The notes: generated from the sequence alone by a model not told the origin. Positions 33,155-42,552 are shown, counted from the first letter of the stretch. The stretch is 64,000 nt of DNA from an uncultured Roseburia sp. (GCA_947649645.1 CANSSP010000008.1:1-64000); one strand, 5' to 3'. Made by a program: numbers and translations.

Positions 33155-34744
33155 CTATTTTCCAGGCTTCACCGTCCTGACTTTTGACCATTCCGAACGA
33201 AGGGTTATTTTTTTTCCGTTCACTCTGACCACCTTATAAGTACAAATGCGGACGTAATACTTTTTATTTCCCCTTACTTTTTTCACTGTTTTTGACGTCG
33301 TGTTTTTATTTGCAACTTTTACGGAACTGGTGGTTTTCTTTGTAAACCGGCTGCTCGTTGAATACTCGATCACATACCCGTCCGTCTGCGTCCCCTGCTT
33401 TTTCCACTTTACGGTAAAGCTCTTTTTCTTTGGCGTAAGCTTCAGATCCGTCGTCTTAGGAACGATGGTAAACGTCTTTTTTAACGTGCCTTCATAGTTT
33501 CCTTTAAACCGGACCGTCACAACGGCTCTCCCCACGTTTTTATGATTCCCGTAAGAAACCGTATAATTACGGCTGTTGATCACTTTTCCGTTTTTATCCG
33601 TCACTTTTACAGAAGGTTTTCTCTGCTTTCCATTATATGTGTAGCTGTCCGCAGAAAGCTTTATCGTTTTCGGCTGGCTGATCACACTTCTCCCCGAAAC
33701 CATACCGCACTCCCTGCATTGTGACGCTGTGCTGCCGTCCGCACCGGGCTTCGCCTTTTTCACCTGTGTCTGAAAGCGATGCTCTTTCTTCGGTACAGTC
33801 TGCGGCGCAAGAGTGGCATTGTCATCCAGCACAATTCTTCCCACCTGCTCCACCACAGCCGTTTCCACAGAAGCTTCCCGTATCGTCAGTGTCGTATTAC
33901 TGTTTCCATAGAAAGCCTTCGTTTTCGCATAACCATTTCCGTTCACATTGATTCCGGCCGCGTCATTTTCCCTGGCATATACGCCGTCGCGCACAATGAC
34001 AGAACAGTCCATGTTAAAAACCGCAGCACCGGAATATGGCACTTTCTGATCGTTCCCGGCCCCATGCCCCAGATAAATTCCCTGAAACATGGTCTGGCTG
34101 TTCGAATTTTGCAGCGTCAGCGAGGCCTGCGTCCCGACAGCAGTCCCCGGATATCCGCCCGCATATATAGTAGGCAGCAATTCTTTTTCCGTGCCGCCAA
34201 GTCCTCCGAGAGAACTGTCACCTCCTTCCAGATAAGTACTGACATTCTCCAGCGTAAGGCCATATCCGGCCAGAAAGATCTCCCTGTGCGGAACGCTGCC
34301 CAGCGCATTGGATGACGAAAATACCAGTCTGATATCGCGTATCGTAACATCCCCCTCTATCTGAATCGGACTGCGGCTGTTGATGCTGCTGCCCGTCGTC
34401 CCGCTTATCACGGTCCCGCCCGGAATCATTACCGGGCGCATCCTTCCCGACGCCTCCGCACCATTATCAATCACAATACTGCCGTCCACAACAATCTGGC
34501 TTTTTCTCTGTCTGAGCGCATCCATAAACCCCTCGGGCGTCGTCACTGTAACACGATCCGCATCCATCCGGCTCACTGTCTCTGCAGATATTTCTCCCTG
34601 CTGCTTTTGTTCCCCCGTCTGCATCCGCACCAGGTTCTGCTGCATCACATCCCGTCCTTCTGCACATGCCACATCCCCAGGACTCCACAGCAGAAGCATG
34701 GCAGACAATAAAATCCCCACCCCGTATCTTTTTTTTCTCCTCAA
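33155..34744 (-). CDS. secreted repeat protein with MBG-like and fibronectin III-like C-terminal domains
   Basis: A signal peptide (about residues 1-28, MRRKKRYGVGILLSAMLLL, cleaved near CAEG) precedes a parallel beta-helix-like region (about 80-320; SGTTGSSINSRSPIQIEGDV, LTLENVST). An MBG/Ig-like domain (AKTIKLS-type repeat with SYTYNGKQRKPSVKVTD, about 365-430) and a fibronectin III-like domain (LKLTPKKKSFTVKWKKQG to the end) follow. No sortase motif or transmembrane anchor is seen. Translation appears to use TTG 34744, seven bases after GGGAG. An adhesin or glycan-binding role is inferred. Confidence 0.72.
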   Translation of the reverse strand: MRRKKRYGVGILLSAMLLLWSPGDVACAEGRDVMQQNLVRMQTGEQKQQGEISAETVSRMDADRVTVTTPEGFMDALRQRKSQIVVDGSIVIDNGAEASGRMRPVMIPGGTVISGTTGSSINSRSPIQIEGDVTIRDIRLVFSSSNALGSVPHREIFLAGYGLTLENVSTYLEGGDSSLGGLGGTEKELLPTIYAGGYPGTAVGTQASLTLQNSNSQTMFQGIYLGHGAGNDQKVPYSGAAVFNMDCSVIVRDGVYARENDAAGINVNGNGYAKTKAFYGNSNTTLTIREASVETAVVEQVGRIVLDDNATLAPQTVPKKEHRFQTQVKKAKPGADGSTASQCRECGMVSGRSVISQPKTIKLSADSYTYNGKQRKPSVKVTDKNGKVINSRNYTVSYGNHKNVGRAVVTVRFKGNYEGTLKKTFTIVPKTTDLKLTPKKKSFTVKWKKQGTQTDGYVIEYSTSSRFTKKTTSSVKVANKNTTSKTVKKVRGNKKYYVRICTYKVVRVNGKKITLRSEWSKVRTVKPGK

Positions 34745-34794
34745 TCCCAGTCTCCCTCTCCCTTTCTTAAATTATTAATTTATGTTTATATTAC

Positions 34795-34802
34795 TATATC
34801 GG
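34795..34802 (-). promoter_or_regulatory. possible SigD -10 element before the secreted-protein gene
   Basis: CCGATATA on the minus strand, identical to the -10 of the three flagellar promoters, lies 50 bp upstream of the start. No good TAAA/TAAT occurs at the right distance, so the assignment is tentative. Confidence 0.35.
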
Positions 34803-34868
34803 AAAATCGGCACGATTACAACAGGCCAAAATGACGGACCAGATTAAAAACCCGGCAGGCGCAACGCC

Positions 34869-34897
34869 TTGCATTTTTGTACATCCACCCTTATAAT
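34869..34897 (+). promoter_or_regulatory. sigma-A promoter of the multi-spanning membrane protein gene
   Basis: TTGCAT (34869-34874), a 17-bp spacer and TATAAT (34892-34897) lie 43 bp upstream of the start at 34941. Confidence 0.65.
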
Positions 34898-34940
34898 ACC
34901 TTTATGTATCATTATTTTAAATGCGGACTGGAGGATTATA

Positions 34941-36884
34941 ATGATTTTTAACTACATGGGAACCATTCTTTTTATCATGGCAGCATGGCTGGCAGGTCAG
35001 TTATTTATCCATCTGACAGGAATATCTGACACACACTATAAAAATATTCACTGGATTTCTTTGCCGGTCGGAATCGCATTATATGCCGTACTGGCAGCCA
35101 TCCTTTATTTCGTTTTTGGTCAGACAACGGCAATCATACGACTTGCTTATATACTTGTGACAATTGTTTCCATCATTTATTTCACCTTGAAAAAAATTGA
35201 AAAAAATCATCTGATCAGTCTGCTCTCTGTAATCTTCCTTTTTACAGTTATGGCATTTCCGGGCATGATAACAGGAACAAAATTGTATGTACACAGAGGC
35301 AATCTGTGGGATAAAGAATTCTATCTCTCCGAAGTTGTATATATGAGCCAGCATGACAAAAATTATGGCCTGGAAGGTATTTTGCAGGAATCCTGTCCGT
35401 CCGATGTACTTATATCAGGTTATACCGCTGTCAATTCCGATCGCCCGGTTGTTCCCCTTCTCTGTGCATCGCTGATGGGAAAAAGCTGGGGGGATCTGTT
35501 TTTTCAGGCCTATTTGTTTATTATCATGGTCTGGGTGGCAGTCTTCTGTTCCATGATGCTCGCTCTGGAACTTCTCATGAACGGAATGCACGGATTCGGA
35601 CAGCTCAGTCAGAAAAAAAGCACTTGTTTCCAGGCATTTTTTGCAGCAACCTATATCCTTGGATTTTATGGGCAGATCCAATATGATATTGACGCATGGT
35701 CACAGATTGTGTCTGCCGGCAGTCTGCTGGCCTTTGTCTGTGTTTATGATATCATTTTTCAAAAACTTTTATTTGAAAACAGCCCTTTAACTTTAGGCGG
35801 ATATCTGATGTTAACACTGACTGGCACCGGTGTTTTTTTAATGTATCCGGAAAACACCATGATATATGGAATGATCCTGATCGTGATATCTATCCTCGTC
35901 TGTCTGCACAATAAATTCACCGTTTCACTAAAAGAAATCTGCAAATATCTCACTATACCGGCCACCATACTTGCCCTTTCATATGTTGCTCATTCAAATA
36001 CAGTAAAATTTGCCCTGATCCAGACATTCAGTGCAGGAAGTGCAAAACGCCAGTCGTGGGCATCCTATTTCGACGCATACTGGCTTGGATGGCACGGTAT
36101 CCCTGAGACAGAATCCGTCTTGTGCACGATAAGAAAACTGATCTCACTGCTCCCCTCCTGGTGTGGCATGTTTATGATCCTGCCCGACTACGAATGTTCT
36201 TTTATCATTGTATTTTTGTGGACTGTATTCACCATTATCATTAATCTCGCATTGATAATACTGTTCACCCTTGCAGCGGTTCGTGTCTGGAAGATGCTGT
36301 CTGTCAAAAATAAGATGATAAAAGGCTGTTTCTGGTTAACTGCCATTGTGGGGATCTGCACCTTCCTTGTAATGGTATTAAAGGAAAAATACTGGAGTGC
36401 CGGAAAACTACTGATTTATATATCGCCTTTTCTTTTCATGCTCCTGGCCGATTCTGCGATGACTGCACTGTTCTGCAAAAAAAATATCAGGCACGGCGCC
36501 GGAAAAGTATTATACACTTTACTGTTTACTGTGTCTGTTTTGTTTATTGCATGCCAGACTCTGTTTGCATGTATGCGGGTCATAGATATTGCCAGTAACG
36601 ACAGCTGCACAGGTTATATGGGAACCTATCCCTCTGATCAGAAACCATATTTAAAAGAAACGTACCCTTATCACTTTAATGCGCGTAACTACACAGATAC
36701 CGTCCCTGTGGCTATTCAGATAGAAGACAGGTGGTATCAGGATTATGTAAAGCTGGTGTTAACCCATGAAGGTATTCCTTACTATGCCGTTCCGGACTAT
36801 AATTTTGGACGAGGCGGCGAAAAAGAGCAGCAGCCCATATTAAACCCGGATGATGTTATTGTCACACTGGAAAATACTTATTAA
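34941..36884 (+). CDS. polytopic membrane protein, possible GT-C glycosyltransferase
   Basis: The 647-residue protein has about 13 transmembrane segments over residues 1-560 and a soluble C-terminal tail with NARNYTDTVPVAIQIEDRWY. The size and arrangement are those of lipid-linked-sugar GT-C glycosyltransferases or related membrane enzymes, but I see no diagnostic catalytic motif. GGAGG six bases upstream of ATG 34941 sets the start at MIFNYMGTIL. It is divergent from the secreted-protein gene and 42 bp before the AraC gene. The function is open. Confidence 0.6.
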   Translation: MIFNYMGTILFIMAAWLAGQLFIHLTGISDTHYKNIHWISLPVGIALYAVLAAILYFVFGQTTAIIRLAYILVTIVSIIYFTLKKIEKNHLISLLSVIFLFTVMAFPGMITGTKLYVHRGNLWDKEFYLSEVVYMSQHDKNYGLEGILQESCPSDVLISGYTAVNSDRPVVPLLCASLMGKSWGDLFFQAYLFIIMVWVAVFCSMMLALELLMNGMHGFGQLSQKKSTCFQAFFAATYILGFYGQIQYDIDAWSQIVSAGSLLAFVCVYDIIFQKLLFENSPLTLGGYLMLTLTGTGVFLMYPENTMIYGMILIVISILVCLHNKFTVSLKEICKYLTIPATILALSYVAHSNTVKFALIQTFSAGSAKRQSWASYFDAYWLGWHGIPETESVLCTIRKLISLLPSWCGMFMILPDYECSFIIVFLWTVFTIIINLALIILFTLAAVRVWKMLSVKNKMIKGCFWLTAIVGICTFLVMVLKEKYWSAGKLLIYISPFLFMLLADSAMTALFCKKNIRHGAGKVLYTLLFTVSVLFIACQTLFACMRVIDIASNDSCTGYMGTYPSDQKPYLKETYPYHFNARNYTDTVPVAIQIEDRWYQDYVKLVLTHEGIPYYAVPDYNFGRGGEKEQQPILNPDDVIVTLENTY

Positions 36885-36926
36885 AAAATCCCATTGTATA
36901 TTTCACGAAGAAGGCCTTACAGATAT

Positions 36927-38147
36927 ATGAAAGTAGAATTGCTTGATGTCTTACGAAAAATTATGGAATGTTCATACGTCGGCATGAAGGTACTCTCCAG
37001 CGGGGAACACGCACTTAAGGAGTTTGTCCTTTACCGGATGCTCTACGGCGACTGTATGTTTGAACAGAACCTTTCCTCCTGGATCAGCGCCATAAAGGAA
37101 GCTGTCTTCTACTGCTATCAGGATACCTACGATATTTCTTACTGCATCGCTGCGCTCCCTGCATCAGAAGAAGGCAGCCGGGACGTCCTTCTGATCGGTC
37201 CTTTTATGGAGTATGCCGCAGAAGAGGAACATCTGTCCCGGCTGATGAAGCGCAATCACGTTCCAGTTCAGTACAAAAAAGAAATGCGCGAATACTACAA
37301 CGCCGTCCCTGTCATTCCACAGGCAGACCGCTGGAAAGAAATGTGCAGAGAGCTTTTTGCTCTTTTTTATCCCGGACAGATCGTGCGGACAGAATACTTC
37401 TTATATGATTTTTCAGACTTACAGTTCCGTCAGGAAAATCCGGACAACCATCTCTCCGGCGCAATCATAGAAATGCGCTACGCTGTCGAAGAAAAACTGA
37501 TGACGGCAATCGAAAACGGCGACACCACGGCTGCCCTGAAATATATCAGCGAAGCCCGACAGTTCCGACTGACAAAGCGCTATCCCGATTCCGTCCGCGA
37601 CATCCGCAACGGTCTGATTGTCGCGAACACACTCTATCGGAAAGCGGCGCAGGCCGGCGGCGTACACCCTGTACATATCGACGAACTGTCCGCAAAACTG
37701 GCCAGATGCTGCGAAAAAGTGATGACATACGACGAGTCCTTGCGTCTGACTGCCGAAATGGTCCGCCAGTACTGTCTTCTGGTACAAAACTATTCCCTGC
37801 GCGGCCATTCTCTTGTCATTCAGAAAGTCGTCAACTACATCAATCTGAATTTATCGGAAAAGCTGTCTCTGGCACTGCTCGCAGAACAATACTTTATCAA
37901 CCCCAGCTATCTCTCCACGCTTTTCAAAAAAGAGATGGGCATCTCCATATCAGCCTATATCAGCCAGCAGCGCATCCGCCTCGCCCTGCGCCTCTTTAAC
38001 ACAGGAAACACACAGATCCAGGACGTCGTTGCCAGATGCGGTATCGAAGATACCTCCTATTTCCGTAAACTTTTTAAAAAGTCAGTTGGCATGACTCCCT
38101 CTGCTTACATCAGCCTGATTCACGGCAAGAGACACAACATCGGGTAA
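36927..38147 (+). CDS. AraC family transcriptional regulator
   Basis: The C-terminal 100 residues form the double helix-turn-helix of AraC/XylS: LSLALLAEQYFINPSYLSTL followed by FKKEMGISISAYI and QDVVARCGIEDTSYFRKLF, ending FKKSVGMTPSAYI. The N-terminal 300 residues are a sensor domain of the type found in long Clostridium AraC regulators. The likely start is ATG 36927 (MKVELLDVLRKI). The sugar operon starts 127 bp downstream in the same direction, so it is probably its activator, responding to a sugar or glycoside. The HTH is intact. Confidence 0.88.
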   Translation: MKVELLDVLRKIMECSYVGMKVLSSGEHALKEFVLYRMLYGDCMFEQNLSSWISAIKEAVFYCYQDTYDISYCIAALPASEEGSRDVLLIGPFMEYAAEEEHLSRLMKRNHVPVQYKKEMREYYNAVPVIPQADRWKEMCRELFALFYPGQIVRTEYFLYDFSDLQFRQENPDNHLSGAIIEMRYAVEEKLMTAIENGDTTAALKYISEARQFRLTKRYPDSVRDIRNGLIVANTLYRKAAQAGGVHPVHIDELSAKLARCCEKVMTYDESLRLTAEMVRQYCLLVQNYSLRGHSLVIQKVVNYINLNLSEKLSLALLAEQYFINPSYLSTLFKKEMGISISAYISQQRIRLALRLFNTGNTQIQDVVARCGIEDTSYFRKLFKKSVGMTPSAYISLIHGKRHNIG

Positions 38148-38171
38148 ATATATAATATTTTTACCCGATAT
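38139..38171. promoter_or_regulatory. dyad at the end of the AraC gene, also SigD-like
   Basis: ATCGGGTAAA (38139-38148) and TTTACCCGAT (38160-38169) are a perfect 10-bp inverted repeat with an 11-bp spacer, spanning the AraC stop codon. No T run follows on either side, so it is not a standard terminator. It also fits TAAA-N16-CCGATATT. It may be an operator for the downstream operon or a minor promoter. Confidence 0.35.
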
Positions 38172-38274
38172 TCCAAAAATATTCCTGTTCAATCAGGAGC
38201 TTGTATGTTACTCTTAAACTGTTACAGCGAAACACCATTTACTATAAGTATTGGGGAAAGGATTGAAACAAATC

Positions 38275-39153
38275 ATGAAAGAAAATATTTTCATCTCCGG
38301 CTTTGCGGATGAGATCAGTTCTGACTTTGACGCTCAGTTAAAGACTGTAACCGATCTGGGGATGCACTATATTTCCCTGCGCTCCGCGGACGGAAAGGGC
38401 ATCGCGGATTATTCCGTCGATGAGATCCGTGAAAAAATTCTGCCACGGCTTAACGCAGCGGGCGTAAAAGTCTCCTCCCTGGGTTCACCGATCGGAAAGG
38501 TGGGCATCGAAGACGAAGACGGTTTCGCCACGCAGCTCACACAGCTTGACACGCTCTGCCAGATCTGTGGCGTACTGGGCTGCCGCTATATCCGTATGTT
38601 CAGCTTCTTCCTTCCGGAGGGCTGCAACCCGGCAGATTTCCGCAACACCGTTCTGGAAAAATTAAAGAAATTTATTGCCGTCGCAAAAAAATATGACGTC
38701 ATCCTGATTCACGAAAATGAAAAAGACATCTACGGCGATATCGGAAGCCGCTGCCTGGATCTGATGGAAAGTCTTGACGACCCCTGCTTTAAAAGTGCGT
38801 TTGATTTTGCAAACTTCGTGCAGTGCGGCGAAGACACTGCCGTATGCTGGGATATGCTTAAAGACCACGTCGCTTATATCCATATCAAGGACGCTGTTAC
38901 CACAGATAACGAAAATGTCGTCTGCGGAACCGGTGAGGGTAAAATCAAAGAGCTCCTGACACGCGCTATCCGCGATGAAGGATACGAAGGATTTCTCACT
39001 TTAGAGCCCCATCTGGTCCTTTTCGATTCACTGGCGTCTTTAGAGACGACTGCGGCGGAAAATATCATCAAAGTCAACAAGGCAAAAGACGGTGCGGAAG
39101 GATATACAATGCAGTACCGCGCATTGTGCGAAATCTTAGATACCATATCCTGA
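38275..39153 (+). CDS. TIM-barrel sugar isomerase/epimerase (AP endonuclease 2 family)
   Basis: This 292-residue protein has the xylose-isomerase-like TIM barrel: FADEISSDFDAQLKTVTDLG and VILIHENEKDIYGDIG, then FKSAFDFANFVQ, VAYIHIKDA and FLTLEPHL. Glu and Asp/His residues at the strand ends resemble the metal site of the family. Such proteins isomerise or epimerise sugars or keto sugars. The start is ATG 38275, with AAAGGA 12 bases upstream; a TTG at 38251 is less likely. It is the first gene of a four-gene set controlled by the AraC protein. Confidence 0.82.
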   Translation: MKENIFISGFADEISSDFDAQLKTVTDLGMHYISLRSADGKGIADYSVDEIREKILPRLNAAGVKVSSLGSPIGKVGIEDEDGFATQLTQLDTLCQICGVLGCRYIRMFSFFLPEGCNPADFRNTVLEKLKKFIAVAKKYDVILIHENEKDIYGDIGSRCLDLMESLDDPCFKSAFDFANFVQCGEDTAVCWDMLKDHVAYIHIKDAVTTDNENVVCGTGEGKIKELLTRAIRDEGYEGFLTLEPHLVLFDSLASLETTAAENIIKVNKAKDGAEGYTMQYRALCEILDTIS

Positions 39154-39218
39154 TACACAGTCACTTATCAGCAAGAACCCTATTAATTTAAAATAGAGTG
39201 GAATGGAGGAAATTTACT

Positions 39219-40412
39219 ATGGACAAAAAAATTCGTTTCGGACTGATCGGAATCGGTGCACAGGGCGGCGCTTATGCCGGATTTTTAACCGGAAAAGCCG
39301 GATTTCCAGGCATGCCCGCACCGGAGTGCCCGCCACACTGCGCACTGGGCGCTCTCTGCGACATCGATCCCGAGAAAGAAAAAATGTGTAAAGAAACTTA
39401 CGCGGAATACCCGTTCTACACCGACTGGAAAGAAATGATCGCTTCCGGCAACGTCGACGCAGTGATCACAACCGTGCCGCATTATCTGCACACCGAGATC
39501 GCAATTTACTGTTTTGAGCATGGCATGCCGGTTCTCGTCGAAAAACCTGCAGGCGTATATTCCAAGGAAGTCCGTCAGATGAACGAATGCGCTGCGGCTC
39601 ATCCCGATGTCGCTTTCGGCGTAATGTTTAATCAGAGAACCAATGTATTATATCAGAAAGTCAAAGAAATCATTGAATCCGGCGAACTCGGCGCAATCCG
39701 CCGCACCAACTGGATTATCAACTCCTGGTGGCGTCCGGACAGCTACTACCGTCAGAGTGACTGGCGCGCTACCTGGGGCGGCGAAGGCGGCGGCGTTCTC
39801 GTCAACCAGGCTCCGCATCAGCTCGACCTGTGGCAGTGGATCTGCGGTGTGCCGAGCAAAGTTTACGCAAAATGTCTGTACGGATGCCATCGCGATATCG
39901 CAGTGGAAAATGACGTTACCGCCGTTATTGAATATCCGAACGGTGCGACCGGTACATTTATCACCTGTACGCATGACCCGATCGGAACCGACCGCCTTGA
40001 AATCGATCTTGACGGCGGAAAAATTGTCGTCGACAACAGCAAGACGGCTACCATATACCGCCTGAACAAATCCGAGAACGAGATGAACGAAACCATGAGC
40101 ATGATGGAAGTTTCCAGACTGGTATCCGGCAACTCTGCGGGCGGCGGACTTTACACAGAAGAAACTTTCGAGAATACCGACGGATGGGGCAAACAGCACA
40201 CAACGGTAATGGAAAATTTTGCGATGCATATCCTGGAGAAAACTCCGCTCCTGGCTCCCGGCTCCGATGGAATCAACGGCGTTAACCTGGCAAATGCAAT
40301 CCTGCTCTCTTCCTGGCTCGGAAAAGAAGTCGATCTTCCGGTCGATGAAGATGAGTATCTTGCCGCACTGAATAGGCACATTGCAGAGGAAGGAAAATTC
40401 CCGACAAGATAA
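39219..40412 (+). CDS. Gfo/Idh/MocA family oxidoreductase
   Basis: An NAD(P)-binding Rossmann fold (FGLIGIGAQGGAYAGFL, the GxGxxG start) is followed by the EKPA motif (LVEKPAGVYSKEV) and the GVLVNQAPHQLDLWQWI signature with its catalytic His region. The family oxidises a sugar hydroxyl, commonly at C3, or inositol. It is 397 residues, with GGAGG nine bases before ATG 39219. It differs clearly from the second copy downstream (40551-41552), so the two likely act on different steps or substrates. Confidence 0.87.
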   Translation: MDKKIRFGLIGIGAQGGAYAGFLTGKAGFPGMPAPECPPHCALGALCDIDPEKEKMCKETYAEYPFYTDWKEMIASGNVDAVITTVPHYLHTEIAIYCFEHGMPVLVEKPAGVYSKEVRQMNECAAAHPDVAFGVMFNQRTNVLYQKVKEIIESGELGAIRRTNWIINSWWRPDSYYRQSDWRATWGGEGGGVLVNQAPHQLDLWQWICGVPSKVYAKCLYGCHRDIAVENDVTAVIEYPNGATGTFITCTHDPIGTDRLEIDLDGGKIVVDNSKTATIYRLNKSENEMNETMSMMEVSRLVSGNSAGGGLYTEETFENTDGWGKQHTTVMENFAMHILEKTPLLAPGSDGINGVNLANAILLSSWLGKEVDLPVDEDEYLAALNRHIAEEGKFPTR

Positions 40413-40462
40413 ACGGCGGGCCTGATCGAAAGGAATCAGTGTGAAATATAATTTTTCACACA

Positions 40463-40515
40463 GCGATTTGTGTCTGCGCGTTGCGTGGCCGTACTACGGC
40501 CGGTCACAAAATCGC
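40463..40515 (+). repeat. nested hairpin between the two Gfo/Idh/MocA genes
   Basis: GCGATTTGTG (40463-40472) and CACAAAATCGC (40505-40515) form an outer stem, with an inner GGCCG-TACTA-CGGCC (40487-40501) stem-loop. A separate TGTGAAA/TTTCACA pair lies just upstream at about 40439-40459. The element sits in a 138-bp gap inside a probable operon and may stabilise the upstream transcript or partly terminate it. Confidence 0.45.
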
Positions 40516-40550
40516 TTATGCGCCGAAACAGCGCAGAAATGAGGATTAAT

Positions 40551-41552
40551 ATGAAAAAAGCAGCTATTATCGGGATGGGCGTAATTTCCCCGATCCATAT
40601 TGCTGCCATCCAGAGTAATCCGGGGATTACTCTGGCGGCAGTCTGCGACATTGATGCGGGCAAAAAAAGTGACGCTCCCGCGGGCGTCCCGTTCTATACC
40701 GATTACAAGACAATGCTCCTTGAGGCAAAACCAGATGTCGTTCACATCTGTCTGCCGCATTACCTGCATGTGCCGGTATCCATGGAAGCAGCAGAAATGG
40801 GTATCCATGTATTTTGTGAAAAACCAGTTGCCATGGACAGCCGGCAGGGACAGGAATTTGTGGCATTCGAGGCATCCCACCCCGATATCCATATGGGAAT
40901 CTGTCTGCAGAACCGTTTCAACGAATCAGTCGAAATGCTCAAAAGCATTATTGACAGCGGTGAATATGGCGCCGTCACAGGGATCCGGGGAACCGTTCCG
41001 TGGTACCGCGAAAAAGAATACTACGAGGTACAGCCCTGGCGTGGAAAATGGGAAACGGCGGGCGGCGGCTGCATGATCAATCAGTCCGTGCATACCCTGG
41101 ATCTTCTCTATCACCTGGGCGGAGAAATCAAAGAACTGAAAGCCGTGACGGCACAGCTTCTCGACTATGGAATTGAAGTAGAAGACACGGCTGCAGCCAG
41201 ACTGACTTTTGCCAACGGCGCACAGGGCATGTTTCTTGCCACCATCGCCAATTATAAAAATGAAGGCGTACAGATCTCCGTACAGACAGAAAAAGCAGAT
41301 TTTGCCATTACAGACAACACGCTCTACCGCATCCAGGAGGATGGCACCAGAGAGAAATTATGTGAAGACGCAAAACTGCCCGGCATGAAATTTTACTACG
41401 GCGCAAGCCATAAAAAGATTATCGACCTGTTTTACAATGCGCTTGAACAGAACAGCCAGGATTATCTGCATGTGCGCGATGCGCTTATGAGCATCCGTCT
41501 GATTGACGCTATCCAGAATTCCGGAAAGACGGGCACAGTTGTTTCGTTATAA
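40551..41552 (+). CDS. Gfo/Idh/MocA family oxidoreductase
   Basis: The 333-residue protein starts AAIIGMGVISPIHIAAI (GxGxxxxxH-type nucleotide site), has FCEKPVAMDSRQG and GCMINQSVHTLDLLYHLGG, and is the usual length of the family. The internal ATG at 40551 follows GAGG by 6 bases and aligns with the family start. It works with two TIM-barrel isomerases and another oxidoreductase; the pattern recalls oxidation of a glycoside to a 3-keto sugar, then elimination and re-reduction. Confidence 0.87.
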   Translation: MKKAAIIGMGVISPIHIAAIQSNPGITLAAVCDIDAGKKSDAPAGVPFYTDYKTMLLEAKPDVVHICLPHYLHVPVSMEAAEMGIHVFCEKPVAMDSRQGQEFVAFEASHPDIHMGICLQNRFNESVEMLKSIIDSGEYGAVTGIRGTVPWYREKEYYEVQPWRGKWETAGGGCMINQSVHTLDLLYHLGGEIKELKAVTAQLLDYGIEVEDTAAARLTFANGAQGMFLATIANYKNEGVQISVQTEKADFAITDNTLYRIQEDGTREKLCEDAKLPGMKFYYGASHKKIIDLFYNALEQNSQDYLHVRDALMSIRLIDAIQNSGKTGTVVSL

Positions 41553-41635
41553 AGAGCAGAACCGCTTTGTCTCGCAAAACAGCCTGTTTCATCCGGCTGG
41601 CGGAAAATCATACATGAACTTTGGAGGGTATTACA

Positions 41636-42499
41636 ATGGGAAAAGGATTAATCGGTATTCAGATGAGTACCATCAAGAAAAAAGTAGACGAACTCGGTGC
41701 ATATGAGACATTAAAAGCATGTGCGGAAATGGGGTATCACTGCATGGAAGTGAGCCAGATTCCGATGACACCTGAAAACGTCTCCGGCATGAAAAAAGCG
41801 TGTGATGAATTTGGAATCAAGATTGCGGCAAATTCAGCGGCGCTGGAGCCGATGGTGCCAGGGATGCCGGGAGAGTTTTTAAACACCGATTTTGACAAAA
41901 TTGTGGAGGACTGCAAAACCCTCAATACCGACATGCTGCGGATCGGAATGCTCCCGATGACCTGCATGGGAAGCCGTGAAAAAGCAATCGACTTCGTAAA
42001 AAGAGCCGACGAAATGGCAGAGCGCCTTGGCGAGCACGGTATTGATCTGTACTATCACAACCATCATGTAGAGTTTGTCAAATATGACGGCCAGTATCTG
42101 CTGGACATCATCAAAGACAACACGAAAAAAATGGGCTTCGAGCTGGATATCCACTGGATTCACCGCGGCGGCGAAAATCCGGTCACTTTTATCAATCAGT
42201 ATGCCGGCCGCATCCGTCTTCTCCACCTGAAAGACTACCGCATCGCGCCGATCCGGCTCCCCGAAGGAGATTTTGATTTTAAGGCAGTCATGGGCCAGTT
42301 CTACAACCTCACTGAGTTTGCGGAAGTGGGCGAAGGAAGTCTCCCGATCAAAGAATGCATTGAGGCCGGCCTTGCAGGCGGCAGCGAATATTTCCTGATT
42401 GAGCAGGATGACACCTATGGACGCGATCCGTTTGAGAGCTTAAAGATCAGCCGCGACAATCTGATTGCCATGGGCTACAAAGACTGGTTTGAACTGTAA
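41636..42499 (+). CDS. TIM-barrel sugar isomerase/epimerase
   Basis: A 287-residue barrel (YHCMEVSQIPMTPENVSG, YYHNHHVEFVKYDG, FELDIHWIHRGGENPV, IRLLHLKDYRI and FLIEQDDTYGRDPF) of the same superfamily as the gene at 38275 but of distinct sequence. The His, Asp and Glu residues in HNHH, LDIHW, HLKD and EQDD are likely metal ligands. ATG 41636 follows GGAGG by 8 bases. A strong terminator follows immediately. Confidence 0.84.
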   Translation: MGKGLIGIQMSTIKKKVDELGAYETLKACAEMGYHCMEVSQIPMTPENVSGMKKACDEFGIKIAANSAALEPMVPGMPGEFLNTDFDKIVEDCKTLNTDMLRIGMLPMTCMGSREKAIDFVKRADEMAERLGEHGIDLYYHNHHVEFVKYDGQYLLDIIKDNTKKMGFELDIHWIHRGGENPVTFINQYAGRIRLLHLKDYRIAPIRLPEGDFDFKAVMGQFYNLTEFAEVGEGSLPIKECIEAGLAGGSEYFLIEQDDTYGRDPFESLKISRDNLIAMGYKDWFEL

Positions 42500-42520
42500 G
42501 ATCTTTTGTAATCTGATACA

Positions 42521-42552
42521 GAAAAAGACAGGTAATTTTACCTGTCTTTTTC
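42521..42552. terminator. bidirectional terminator
   Basis: AAAAAGACAGGTAA and its complement TTACCTGTCTTTTT form a near-perfect 13-15 bp stem with U-rich ends on both strands. It ends the plus-strand sugar operon and the minus-strand regulator gene that finishes at 42538. Confidence 0.85.
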
